Positions 51,736-60,333 of a stretch of DNA of 64,000 nt are shown here, one piece after another. The notes under the pieces were generated by a model. It ran no database searches and had not been told where the DNA came from. It saw only the letters and a list, made by a program, of their open reading frames with translations. Numbering within the stretch: position 1 is the first letter of the stretch; every line of letters starts with the position of its first letter. The position numbers and the translations under genes are program-made. This stretch comes from Streptomyces alboflavus (GTDB taxonomy: Bacteria > Actinomycetota > Actinomycetes > Streptomycetales > Streptomycetaceae), in assembly GCF_000716675.1 (NCBI RefSeq), contig NZ_JNXT01000025.1, forward strand, positions 1-64,000, written 5' to 3'.

Positions 51736-52797
51736 ATGTCTGCCGAGTATGCGACCTTCGGCCTGGCACCGGCGATGCGCGCCGGTGGAGTTCTCGCAGG
51801 TGGTGACTATCAAGTGCACCGCGAATTCGTCGACTTCATCGTGAACGGCCGCCCGCTGCTGTTCCAGCTCGCCGACCTCGACGCGGTGTCCCCGCTGGCG
51901 TCCGACATCCCTCCGGCGATCTTCACGACCCATGTGCGCCGCCTGCTCCTGGAGGCCGAGGCCCCGCTGCGGGACGGGCGGTACGTGATCTACGGCTGTC
52001 CGGAGTGCGAGGGCTTGGAGTGCGGGGCCGTCACGGCGGTGATCGAGCGGACGCGGGGGAGCGCCGCCGGGGACGACGGTGCCGCCGGGGACGACGGTGC
52101 CGACGACGGCGACTATGTGTGGCGCGACTTCGCCTGGCAGACCTCCGAGCAGGCCGACCTGGAGCTCAACGGCTACCACGGCATAGGGCCGTTCCGCTTC
52201 CGCGGCGGCGAGTACCGGGCGGAGCTGGGGCGGTTACTGAACGGGGTCGCGCCGGGGGCCGGGCGGCGGGTGCTCCTCATCGGGGCCCGGGTGGCGCTGA
52301 ACGCCAAGCTCGCGGCGGCGCTGCGCACCATCGGCATCGGCGCGGAGATCGCGGCGGACGCGGCGGGGGTACCGGCGGAGGAGCTGCGGACGTACGGGGC
52401 GGTGGCGTTCGGGCGGGAGGTGCCCGCGCCGACCCGGGACGCGGTGCGGGCCTCGTTCGACACCGCGGGCGTCGACGTCGCGTTCGTGGACGGCCTCGCG
52501 CCCATCGTTCCGCTGCTCGTCGCCCAGATCGAGTACGCCCTCGACCGCAGCCCGCTGGCGCAGCGCAGGCTGACCCGGCTCGCGGTGGCGGGCGACAGCG
52601 TGGTCACCGAGATCACCTCCACGTGCCGGGTACGGCTCACCGTCTACCGCGTCGACCGCCTCTACCGCACCCGCGTCCACGAGGTCCTCGACGAGGTCCT
52701 GGAACCGGGCGAGCACCGGGTGCCCCTGCCGGACCGGGCCCGCTACGTGGTGGCGCGGACGCCGGACAGCGTGCTGGTGGCGTCGGCTTCGTCCTAG
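51736..52797 (+). CDS. hypothetical protein with a rare TTA codon (bldA-type control)
   Basis: A 353-residue soluble protein I do not recognise. It has a cysteine pair near residue 90 (YGCPECEGLECG), an acidic low-complexity insertion with the near-duplicate AAGDDG AAGDDG (about 110-125), and a second half with a Rossmann-like VLLIGARVALNAKLAAALRTIG and many Ala/Val strands. Leu-167 is encoded by TTA (52234-52236), the only in-frame TTA I find in any gene of this window. In Streptomyces TTA makes translation depend on bldA tRNA, so expression is probably late or developmental. The start codon follows a leaderless-type -10. It is divergent from the D-amino-acid oxidase. Confidence 0.8.
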   Translation: MSAEYATFGLAPAMRAGGVLAGGDYQVHREFVDFIVNGRPLLFQLADLDAVSPLASDIPPAIFTTHVRRLLLEAEAPLRDGRYVIYGCPECEGLECGAVTAVIERTRGSAAGDDGAAGDDGADDGDYVWRDFAWQTSEQADLELNGYHGIGPFRFRGGEYRAELGRLLNGVAPGAGRRVLLIGARVALNAKLAAALRTIGIGAEIAADAAGVPAEELRTYGAVAFGREVPAPTRDAVRASFDTAGVDVAFVDGLAPIVPLLVAQIEYALDRSPLAQRRLTRLAVAGDSVVTEITSTCRVRLTVYRVDRLYRTRVHEVLDEVLEPGEHRVPLPDRARYVVARTPDSVLVASASS

Positions 52798-52833
52798 GCG
52801 GTGGGCCTGACGCGGCGGCGCCCGCGTGACGCT

Positions 52834-52897
52834 TCGGGGCTTGCTGCTCCGCGGTGACAAGCCCGTCGGGGCTTGCTGCTCCGCGGTGGGAAGCCCC
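52834..52897. repeat. 32-bp tandem repeat, two copies, each able to form a hairpin
   Basis: Units 52834-52865 and 52866-52897 match at about 29 of 32 positions. Both contain GGGGCTTGCTGCTCCGCGG and end in AAGCCC, so each folds as a 7-8 bp GGGCTT/AAGCCC stem. The array lies 131 bp upstream of the second ABC-F gene. Confidence 0.8.
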
Positions 52898-53027
52898 GGG
52901 GCCCTTGGCCCGCCGCCCGCGCCTCCCCGTCCCGCGGCGCGCGGCCCACCACCGCGACGCGCCACCCCCCGCGCTTCCGGTACCACCCCCACCGCGCCCC
53001 ACCCCCGCGCATTAGGCTCAGGCCCTG

Positions 53028-54671
53028 ATGAACGCCACTCTTGTCGCGAAAGACCTAGCCGCCGGCCACGGCGACCGCACCCTCTTCGAGGGCCTGGACC
53101 TCGTCGTCGCCCCCGGCGACGTCATCGGCCTGGTGGGCGCCAACGGCGCGGGCAAGTCCACGCTGCTTCGCCTCCTCGCCGGCCTGGACACCCCGGAGTC
53201 CGGACGCGTCGGCCTCTCCCCGCCGACCGCCTCGGTCGGCCACCTGCCCCAGGAGCCCGACCGCCGCCCGGGCGAGACCGTCCAGGCGTTCCTGGCCCGC
53301 CGCACCGGCGTCACCGCCGCGCAGACCGCCATGGACGAGGCCACCGAACTCCTCGTGGCGGGCGCGCCGGGCGCCGACGACGCGTACGCGAACAGCCTGG
53401 AGCGCTGGCTTGCCCTCGGCGGCGCCGACCTGGACGAACGCGCCGAGGAAGTGACCGATTCGCTCGGCCTCGGCGTGCGCCTCGACCAGCCGATGACGGC
53501 GCTCTCCGGCGGCCAGGCCGCGCGCGCGGGCCTCGCCTCGCTGCTCCTGTCCCGCTACGACGTGTTCCTGCTGGACGAGCCCACCAACGACCTGGACCTG
53601 GCGGGCCTCGACCGCCTGGAGTCCTTCGTCCAGGGCCTCCGCGCGGGCACCGTCGTCGTGAGCCACGACCGCGAGTTCCTGACCCGCACGGTCACCAAGG
53701 TCCTCGAACTCGACCTGGCCCAGCAGCAGATCAACCTCTACGGCGGCGGCTACGAGGCGTATCTGGAGGAGCGCGAGGTCGCCCGCAGGCACGCCCGCGA
53801 CGACTACGAGGAGTACGCCGACAAGCGCGCCGCCCTCCAGGACCGCGCCCAGATGCAGCGGACCTGGATGGACAAGGGCGTCAAGAACGCCCGCCGCAAG
53901 GCCTCCGACAGCGACAAGCTCGGCCGCAAGTTCCGCAGCGAGGCCAGCGAGAAGCAGGCGGCGAAGGCACGCCAGACCCAGCGCATGATCGAGCGCCTCG
54001 ACGTTGTCGAGGAACCGCGCAAGGAGTGGCAGCTGCGCATGGAGATCGCGGCGGCACCGCGCTCCGGCACGGTCGTGGCCACCCTGCGCGGCGCGGTCGT
54101 CCGTCGTGGCTCCTTCGCGCTCGGTCCGGTCGACCTCCAGCTCGACTGGGCCGACCGCGTCGCCATCACCGGCGCCAACGGCGCGGGCAAGTCGACGCTC
54201 CTGGCCGCCCTGCTCGGCCGCGTCGCCGTGGACGAGGGCCATGCCGCGCTCGGCTCGGGTGTCGTCGTGGGCGAGGTCGACCAGGCCCGGGCGCTGTTCC
54301 ACGGCGCGGAGTCGCTGTTCGACGCGTTCCGGGCGGCGGTGCCCGACACCGACCCGGCGGAAGTCCGCACGCTCCTCGCCAAGTTCGGCCTGAAGGCGGA
54401 TCACGTGCTGCGGCCCGCGGTGACCCTGTCCCCGGGCGAGCGCACGCGCGCGGCGCTGGCCCTGCTCCAGGGGCGGGGCGTGAACCTGCTGGTCCTCGAC
54501 GAGCCCACCAACCACCTGGACCTGCCCGCCATCGAGCAATTGGAGTCGGCCCTCGACTCCTACACGGGCACGCTTCTCCTGGTCACGCACGACCGCCGCA
54601 TGCTCGACGCCGTGCACGTCACGCGCCGTCTGGAAGTGGCGGAGGGCAAGGTGGCGGAACCGTCCCCCTGA
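53028..54671 (+). CDS. ABC-F ATPase (second copy, Uup/EttA-like)
   Basis: A 547-residue ABC-F protein with two ABC domains and no membrane segments. Walker A is GANGAGKST in both halves; signatures are LSGGQAAR and the unusual LSPGERTRAAL in the second half; Walker B regions are LLDEPTNDLDL and LVLDEPTNHLDL. The linker (about 230-320) is highly charged and helical (KARRKASDSDKLG). It acts on the ribosome, in translation or antibiotic tolerance. A TAGGCT hexamer lies 9 nt before the ATG. A 32-bp tandem hairpin repeat lies upstream, which may be regulatory. Confidence 0.9.
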   Translation: MNATLVAKDLAAGHGDRTLFEGLDLVVAPGDVIGLVGANGAGKSTLLRLLAGLDTPESGRVGLSPPTASVGHLPQEPDRRPGETVQAFLARRTGVTAAQTAMDEATELLVAGAPGADDAYANSLERWLALGGADLDERAEEVTDSLGLGVRLDQPMTALSGGQAARAGLASLLLSRYDVFLLDEPTNDLDLAGLDRLESFVQGLRAGTVVVSHDREFLTRTVTKVLELDLAQQQINLYGGGYEAYLEEREVARRHARDDYEEYADKRAALQDRAQMQRTWMDKGVKNARRKASDSDKLGRKFRSEASEKQAAKARQTQRMIERLDVVEEPRKEWQLRMEIAAAPRSGTVVATLRGAVVRRGSFALGPVDLQLDWADRVAITGANGAGKSTLLAALLGRVAVDEGHAALGSGVVVGEVDQARALFHGAESLFDAFRAAVPDTDPAEVRTLLAKFGLKADHVLRPAVTLSPGERTRAALALLQGRGVNLLVLDEPTNHLDLPAIEQLESALDSYTGTLLLVTHDRRMLDAVHVTRRLEVAEGKVAEPSP

Positions 54672-54726
54672 CCCCGCCCGTCCACTGCGACGCCGGATCG
54701 CGCCTCAAAGGGCGCGGGGAACGGCG

Positions 54727-54773
54727 CGCCCGGCCAGGACGAGCCCGCAGACGCGGGTCGGCTTGGCCGGGCG
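54727..54773. terminator. branched hairpin between the ABC-F and Tex genes
   Basis: A 10-bp stem (54727-54736 with 54764-54773) encloses a second stem (54744-54748 with 54753-54757). Just upstream (54708-54728) is a degenerate single arm of the repeat described at 35796-35889. It lies between convergent genes. Confidence 0.6.
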
Positions 54774-54790
54774 AACCGGCGGAGTGAGCG

Positions 54791-57193
54791 CTAGCGCTGC
54801 TTGGGATCGACAAGACCGGCGCGGCGCAGAGCCTCCGCCATCGCGTCGTTCGCGGGCGGCGGCGCCTGCCGCTGCTGCCGCTGGGGGCGACCGCCCTGGC
54901 CTTGCCCCCGGCCCTGGCCACGGCGGCCCTGACCCTGGCCGGGGGCCCCGCCGCGCTGCTGCGGCGGACGTCCGCCGCGCTCCTGGCGTCCGCCGCCCCC
55001 GGCGGAGTCCTGGGCCGCCTCGTCGTCGAGCCTGAGCGTCAGCGAGATCCGCTTGCGCGGCACGTCGACGTCGAGGACCTTCACCTTGACGATGTCGCCC
55101 GGCTTCACCACGTCCCGGGGATCCTTGACGAAGGTCCTGGACATCGCGGAGACGTGCACCAGGCCGTCCTGGTGGACGCCGACGTCGACGAACGCGCCGA
55201 ACGCGGCGACGTTCGTGACGACGCCCTCCAGGACCATGCCGGACGTGAGGTCGGAGATCTTCTCGACGCCGTCCTTGAAGGTGGCCGTCTTGAAGGCGGG
55301 CCGCGGGTCGCGCCCGGGCTTCTCCAGCTCCTTGAGGATGTCCGTGACGGTCGGCAGGCCGAAGCTGTCGTCGACGAAGTCGGCGGGCCGCAGGGACCGC
55401 AGCGTGGCCGTGTCGCCGATCAGCGAGCCCACGGCGCCGCCCGCCGTGCCCGCCATCCGCCGCACCACGGGGTACGCCTCGGGGTGCACGCTGGAGGCGT
55501 CGAGCGGGTCGTCGCCGCCCAGGATGCGCAGGAAGCCCGCGCACTGCTCGTAGGCCTTCGGGCCGAGCCGGGGCACGTCCTTGAGGCCCTTGCGGCTCTT
55601 GAAGGGGCCGTTCGCGTCGCGGTGCGCCACGATGTTCTCGGCGAGGCCGGAGCCGATGCCGGAGACCCGGGCGAGCAGCGGGGCGGAGGCCGTGTTCACG
55701 TCCACGCCCACGCCGTTCACACAGTCCTCGACGACCGCGTCGAGGGAGCGGGACAGCTTCACCTCGGACAGGTCGTGCTGGTACTGACCGACGCCGATGG
55801 ACTTCGGGTCGATCTTCACCAGCTCGGCGAGCGGGTCCTGCAGACGCCGGGCGATGGACACGGCGCCGCGCAGCGACACGTCCAGCTCCGGCAGCTCCTG
55901 CGAGGCGAACGCCGACGCCGAGTACACCGAAGCGCCCGCCTCGGACACCATCACCTTCGTGAGCTTCAACTCGGGGTGCTTGGTGATGAGTTCACCGGCG
56001 AGCTTGTCGGTCTCGCGGGACGCCGTGCCGTTGCCGATCGCGACCAGGTCGACGTCGTGCTCCTTCGCGAGCCGCGCGAGGGTGGCGAGCGACTGGTCCC
56101 ACTTGTTCGCGGGGACGTGCGGGTGGATCGTGTCCGTGGCCACGACCTTGCCGGTGGCGTCCACGACGGCGACCTTCACGCCCGTACGGAAACCGGGGTC
56201 GAGGCCCAGCGTCGCGCGCGTGCCCGCGGGGGCGGCGAGCAGCAGGTCGCGCAGGTTCGCGGCGAACACCCGCACCGCCTCGTCCTCGGCGGCCGTGCGC
56301 AGCCGGAGCCGCAGGTCGATGCCGAGGTGCACCAGGACGCGGGTCCGCCAGGCCCAGCGCACCGTGTCCGTCAGCCACTTGTCGGCGGGCCTGCCTCGGT
56401 CGGCGATCCCGAAGCGCCGGGCGATCGAGCCCTCGTACGACGACGGGCCCTCGGTGGCCTCCTCCGGCTCCAGGACCAGGTCGAGCACGTCCTCCTTCTC
56501 GCCGCGCAGCATCGCGAGGACGCGGTGCGAGGGCAGCTCCGTGAACGGCTCGGCGAAGTCGAAGTAGTCGGCGAACTTCGCGCCCGCCTCCTCCTTGCCG
56601 TCGCGCACCTTCGCGGCGAGGCGGCCGCGCACCCACATGCGCTCGCGCAGCTCGCCGATGAGGTCGGCGTCCTCGGAGAACCGCTCCGTGAGAATGGCGC
56701 GTGCGCCGTCCAGGGCGGCCTGCGGGTCGGCGACGCCCTTGTCCGCGTCGACGAACGCGGCGGCCGCGGCCTGCGGCTCCACCGTCGGGTCCCCGAGCAG
56801 TCCCTCGGCCAGCGGCTCGAGACCGGCCTCGCGGGCGATCTGCGCCTTGGTCCGCCGCTTCGGCTTGAACGGCAGGTAGATGTCCTCCAGGCGGGCCTTC
56901 GTGTCGGCCTCGCGGATGCGGGCCTCCAGCTCGTCGGTGAGCTTGCCCTGCTCGCGCACCGAGTCGAGGATGGCGCTCCGCCGCTCCTCCAGCTCCCGCA
57001 GATAGCGCAGCCGCTCCTCGAGCGTGCGCAGCTGCGCGTCGTCGAGCATCTCGGTGGCTTCCTTGCGGTAGCGCGCGATGAAGGGCACCGTCGACCCGCC
57101 GTCGAGCAGGTCCACGGCGGCCTTCACCTGCCGCTCCCGCACGCCGAGTTCCTCGGCGATCCTGCCTTCGATGGACGCTGGGGTGGTCGTCAC
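54791..57193 (-). CDS. tex: Tex-family RNA-binding transcription accessory protein
   Basis: An 800-residue Tex protein, which binds RNA and RNA polymerase and affects transcript processivity. In order: the N-terminal Tex domain ([20 protein letters not shown]), the YqgF-like RNase-H fold ([21 protein letters not shown]), helix-hairpin-helix motifs ([20 protein letters not shown]) and a C-terminal S1 domain ([20 protein letters not shown]). A Gly/Gln/Arg-rich disordered tail and a conserved-looking helix ending DPKQR follow. The tail of about 60 residues is longer than in Escherichia coli Tex. GTG 57193 is chosen; GTG 57214 is possible. Confidence 0.93.
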   Translation of the reverse strand: MTTTPASIEGRIAEELGVRERQVKAAVDLLDGGSTVPFIARYRKEATEMLDDAQLRTLEERLRYLRELEERRSAILDSVREQGKLTDELEARIREADTKARLEDIYLPFKPKRRTKAQIAREAGLEPLAEGLLGDPTVEPQAAAAAFVDADKGVADPQAALDGARAILTERFSEDADLIGELRERMWVRGRLAAKVRDGKEEAGAKFADYFDFAEPFTELPSHRVLAMLRGEKEDVLDLVLEPEEATEGPSSYEGSIARRFGIADRGRPADKWLTDTVRWAWRTRVLVHLGIDLRLRLRTAAEDEAVRVFAANLRDLLLAAPAGTRATLGLDPGFRTGVKVAVVDATGKVVATDTIHPHVPANKWDQSLATLARLAKEHDVDLVAIGNGTASRETDKLAGELITKHPELKLTKVMVSEAGASVYSASAFASQELPELDVSLRGAVSIARRLQDPLAELVKIDPKSIGVGQYQHDLSEVKLSRSLDAVVEDCVNGVGVDVNTASAPLLARVSGIGSGLAENIVAHRDANGPFKSRKGLKDVPRLGPKAYEQCAGFLRILGGDDPLDASSVHPEAYPVVRRMAGTAGGAVGSLIGDTATLRSLRPADFVDDSFGLPTVTDILKELEKPGRDPRPAFKTATFKDGVEKISDLTSGMVLEGVVTNVAAFGAFVDVGVHQDGLVHVSAMSRTFVKDPRDVVKPGDIVKVKVLDVDVPRKRISLTLRLDDEAAQDSAGGGGRQERGGRPPQQRGGAPGQGQGRRGQGRGQGQGGRPQRQQRQAPPPANDAMAEALRRAGLVDPKQR

Positions 57194-57304
57194 GTTCCGG
57201 TACCGCCTTCTCACTGGGGTTGCCCGCCAATTGTGGCAGGTGGCACCGACAGCGAGGCAGTCAGACCCGGGGCCCGGAGCGGCCGGACCCGGCCGGACCT
57301 GCGG

Positions 57305-57448
57305 TCAGACCCGGCGGGCCCGGCCGGACCGGCGCCCGGAACGCGAAGCTCCGCCGAACAGCCGGGCCAGGGCCCGGAACGGCAGGGTGACCACGGTGGC
57401 GATGGCCCCAGCGATCTGGCGCAGCACATCTGCGATCGCACGGAACAC
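57305..57448 (-). CDS. LPFR-motif small protein
   Basis: A 47-residue protein read directly from the minus strand. It starts at GTG 57448 behind AGGGAGAA and ends at TGA 57305. The sequence has an amphipathic helix (FRAIADVLRQIAGAIATVV), the LPFRALARLFGGAS motif typical of a small actinobacterial family, and an Arg/Ser-rich tail. It is likely membrane-associated through the helix. Function unknown. It lies between Tex and the SCO6745-family gene. Confidence 0.75.
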   Translation of the reverse strand: MFRAIADVLRQIAGAIATVVTLPFRALARLFGGASRSGRRSGRARRV

Positions 57449-57545
57449 GAGGTTCTCCCTTCGTCTCCCCGGCCCCGTCTACGGAGGATCGTTCGAGGCC
57501 GCGGAACGGGCGAGTACCCCGGCGGTGGGGCCACATGCGCCGAGC

Positions 57546-57594
57546 GCGGCCAGGCCTTGCCGAGATGCGCTTAGGGCGGCTAGGCCTTGCCGAG
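57546..57594. repeat. 30-bp period duplication around a stop codon
   Basis: GCGGC(C/T)AGGCCTTGCCGAG occurs at 57546-57564 and 57576-57594. The second copy encodes the last residues and TAG stop of the SCO6745-family gene; the first lies downstream of it on the minus strand. Confidence 0.7.
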
Positions 57595-58479
57595 CAGGTC
57601 CGCGGGGAACGCACCCGCCTGCAGGGCCGCCCCGGCGAAGACCGTGCCCAGCTCCGTGAGCCGCTCCACGTCCGCCGCGCCGAGGTGCTCGTAGGGCGCC
57701 CGGTCCAGGCGGTCGGTGCGCTCCTCGATCGCCTTGCGCAGGGCGACGCCGGACTCCGTCAGCTCGCCGTCGGCGGCCACGAGCCCGCGCCCGCGCAGCC
57801 GCTCGACGGCCGCGTCCCAGTCGTCGCGGGTCCAGCCCCGGGTGTTGAGGTTCCACGTGGGCGTCATGCTCTTGCCCGTCGCGGTGTGGCTCACCAGCGC
57901 CTCCACCGGGTCGAGTTCGGCGTCCAGGAGCGCGGCCAGGTGGCCGTCGCCGCGGTGCTCGCGCAGCAGCGTCGCCGCGTGCCAGTAGGCCAGGTGCGGC
58001 TCGTCCGGCACGGCGAGTGCGGCGTGCGCGGCGTACAGCGGGCGGCCGCTCGGCGAACAGGCCTCCGTGGCCCGCAGCGCGAGCCGGGCCGCCTCCGCCA
58101 TCTCCGGGGACGCCACCGCCTCGTCCCCGAGGAGCCGCCGCAGTGTGGTGTCGACGGCGCGCAGCCGGGCGGCGAGGACGTCCTCGGGGGCGGCGGTGTG
58201 CCATATCTCCGGCACGAACCGGGCGACCGTGTCCGGCTTGTAGTTGAAGAACGTGGCCGTCACGGTGCCCGCGCCCACGGCCCCCAGCGCCGCCGCCCGG
58301 ATGGCGAAGTTGACGGCCTTCGGGTGGGTGATGCCGAGCGGGGCCAGCTCGCGGCCCACGTCCGGGGAGAAGTAGTGGGTGGTGTGGAGGGCGTTGAGCA
58401 CGTTGTGGCAGCGCCGTCCCGCGCGCGGGTGCAGCGTCGAGCCGACCGGGGCCGAGGTCGTCGAAGAGGTCATGGCCAT
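57580..58479 (-). CDS. SCO6745-family protein
   Basis: A 299-residue helical protein matching the actinobacterial SCO6745 family (SalK-like), as remembered. The start region contains CHNVLNALHTTHYFSPDVG. A winged-helix-like portion follows near GWTRDDWDAAVERLRGRGLV, and its C-terminal half resembles MarR-type folds. There is no catalytic signature and function is unknown. A TetR-type palindrome with 7-bp arms lies 5 bp upstream of the ATG, so a TetR regulator elsewhere in the genome may control it. Two in-frame ATGs (58479, 58473) are possible starts. Confidence 0.8.
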   Translation of the reverse strand: MAMTSSTTSAPVGSTLHPRAGRRCHNVLNALHTTHYFSPDVGRELAPLGITHPKAVNFAIRAAALGAVGAGTVTATFFNYKPDTVARFVPEIWHTAAPEDVLAARLRAVDTTLRRLLGDEAVASPEMAEAARLALRATEACSPSGRPLYAAHAALAVPDEPHLAYWHAATLLREHRGDGHLAALLDAELDPVEALVSHTATGKSMTPTWNLNTRGWTRDDWDAAVERLRGRGLVAADGELTESGVALRKAIEERTDRLDRAPYEHLGAADVERLTELGTVFAGAALQAGAFPADLLGKA

Positions 58480-58483
58480 ACGT

Positions 58484-58499
58484 TACCGACTGGTCGGTA
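58484..58499. promoter_or_regulatory. TetR-type operator upstream of the SCO6745-family gene
   Basis: TACCGAC-TG-GTCGGTA has perfect 7-bp arms separated by 2 bp, a common TetR-family operator form. It lies just upstream of ATG 58479. Confidence 0.65.
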
Positions 58500-58612
58500 T
58501 GAGGTGAAGGGCTTCCCGGCGCCGAGCAGGACCCGCCCGACGGACATGGACGGCAGAAAAGGTGGGGTGCCCGTCATTGCAGCCATCCCTCCGCACCCCA
58601 AGAATCGTGGAC

Positions 58613-59602
58613 ATGGAGCAGCGAACCGTCCTGATCGTCCTCTTCGACGGCGTCCAGAGCCTCGACGTCACGGGCCCCGCCGAGGTGTTCACGGGAGCGA
58701 GCCACGCCCACCCCGACACCCCGCCGTACGAGGTGCGCACCGCCTCCCTCGAAGGCGCCCCCGTGCGGACGTCGAGCGGGCTCACACTGGTCCCGGACTC
58801 CTCGCTCGCCGAGCACTCGGGAGGGGCCGGCGCCCCGGTGCCGCACACCGTCCTGGTGCCGGGCGGCGCGGGCACCAGGGACGAGGACGAGGCCCTGGTC
58901 GCCTGGCTGCGGGCCCACGCACCGCTCGCCGAGCGGCTGATCTCGGTCTGCACCGGGGCCGTCCTGCTCGCGCGCGCCGGCCTGCTCGACGGCCGCCGCG
59001 CGACGACCCACTGGGCGTACTGCGACACACTCGCCCGGGACCACCCGGAGATCGACGTGGACCCCGACCCCATCTACGTACGGGACGGGCACGTGTCGAC
59101 CTCGGCGGGCGTCACGGCGGGCATCGACCTGGCGCTCGCCCTCGTCGAGGAGGACCTGGGCCGGGACACGGCGCTGACCATCGCGCGCTACCTCGTCGTG
59201 TTCCTGCGCCGCCCCGGCAACCAGGCGCAGTTCAGCGCCCAGCTGTCGGCGCAGACGGCCCGCCGTGAGCCGCTGCGCGAGGTCCAGCAGTGGATCACCG
59301 AGCATCCCGGGGGAGACCTGAGCGTGGAGTCCCTCGCGGAGCGCGCCCGGCTCTCGCCCCGTCACTTCGCCCGCGCCTTCCACGCGGAGACCGGCATGAC
59401 ACCGGGCAAGTACGTCGACCGCGTCCGCGTCGAGCACGCACGCCGACTCCTCGAGGACACCTCCGACGGCGTCGAGGAGGTCTCGCGCGCCTGCGGCTAC
59501 GGCACCCCGGAGGCCATGCGCCGCGCCTTCGTCAAGGCGCTCGGCACGGCTCCGGCCGAGTACCGCCGCCGCTTCCACAGCCCCCTCACCGCCCCCGCGT
59601 GA
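58613..59602 (+). CDS. GlxA-type AraC-family regulator with an N-terminal DJ-1/PfpI domain
   Basis: A 329-residue regulator. The N-terminal DJ-1/PfpI domain (about 5-185) carries the nucleophile-elbow cysteine in ISVCTGAVLLA. The C-terminal AraC HTH pair (about 220-325) includes SVESLAERARLSPRHFARAF and VEEVSRACGYGTPEAMRRAF. A promoter-like TTGCAG, an 18-nt spacer and AGAATC are followed by 6 nt and the ATG at 58613, indicating a leaderless transcript and supporting this start over ATG 58562. The following gene is a stand-alone DJ-1 protein resembling its N-terminal domain. Confidence 0.9.
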   Translation: MEQRTVLIVLFDGVQSLDVTGPAEVFTGASHAHPDTPPYEVRTASLEGAPVRTSSGLTLVPDSSLAEHSGGAGAPVPHTVLVPGGAGTRDEDEALVAWLRAHAPLAERLISVCTGAVLLARAGLLDGRRATTHWAYCDTLARDHPEIDVDPDPIYVRDGHVSTSAGVTAGIDLALALVEEDLGRDTALTIARYLVVFLRRPGNQAQFSAQLSAQTARREPLREVQQWITEHPGGDLSVESLAERARLSPRHFARAFHAETGMTPGKYVDRVRVEHARRLLEDTSDGVEEVSRACGYGTPEAMRRAFVKALGTAPAEYRRRFHSPLTAPA

Positions 59603-59685
59603 CCGCTCCACCACCTGCCACCCACCGACCACCACCCCTTCACCGCACCACCGTCATCCGACCCGCCTCCCCGAGGAGAGCCCGC

Positions 59686-60333
59686 ATGCAGATCGCCATC
59701 GCCCTGTACGAACGCTTCACGGCCCTCGACGCCATCGGCCCGTTCCAGACGCTCGCCGGCATCCCGGACGCCGAGGTCGTCTTCGTGGCCGAGCAGGCCG
59801 GGCCCGTGCGCGACGACACCGGCCAGCTCACCCTCGTCGCCGACAAGTCGTTCGACGAGGTGCGGAGCCCGGACATCGTGGTGGTGCCCGGCGGTCCCGG
59901 CCAGAGCGACCAGATGGAGAACGAGTCGCTGCTCGGCTGGCTGCGCACCACCGACAGGACCACCACCTGGACGACGTCCGTGTGCACGGGCTCCCTGGCC
60001 CTCGCCGCCGCCGGACTCCTGAAGGGCCGCGAGGCGACGTCGCACTGGCTGGCCCTGGAGGAGCTGGACAAGGTCGGCGTGCGCTCGACGGGACAGCGGG
60101 TGGTGTTCGACGGGAAATACGTCACGGCGGCCGGTGTGTCGTCCGGCATCGACATGGGTCTCGCGCTGGTCGGCAGGATCGCGGGCGACGAGCGCGCCCA
60201 GGCCGTGCAGCTGATGATGGAGTACGACCCGCAGCCGCCCTACGACGCCGGTTCGCCCGAGAAGGCGCCCGCGCACCTCGTCGACATGTTCCGCGGCCGC
60301 AGCCGGTTCAGCGAAGAGGAGCAGCCCGCGTAG
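59686..60333 (+). CDS. DJ-1/PfpI family protein
   Basis: A 215-residue stand-alone DJ-1/PfpI-fold protein. The conserved cysteine is in TSVCTGSLALAAAG, and GREATSHWLALEEL and YVTAAGVSSGIDMGLAL match the corresponding parts of the upstream GlxA regulator. Family members are glyoxalase III-like enzymes, amidases or isonitrile hydratases (InhA-like); the isonitrile hydratase subgroup is a good candidate but unproven. The ATG follows GAGGAGAG. The gene is 83 bp after the regulator and probably co-transcribed. Its 3' end overlaps the convergent hydratase gene by 26 bp. Confidence 0.88.
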   Translation: MQIAIALYERFTALDAIGPFQTLAGIPDAEVVFVAEQAGPVRDDTGQLTLVADKSFDEVRSPDIVVVPGGPGQSDQMENESLLGWLRTTDRTTTWTTSVCTGSLALAAAGLLKGREATSHWLALEELDKVGVRSTGQRVVFDGKYVTAAGVSSGIDMGLALVGRIAGDERAQAVQLMMEYDPQPPYDAGSPEKAPAHLVDMFRGRSRFSEEEQPA

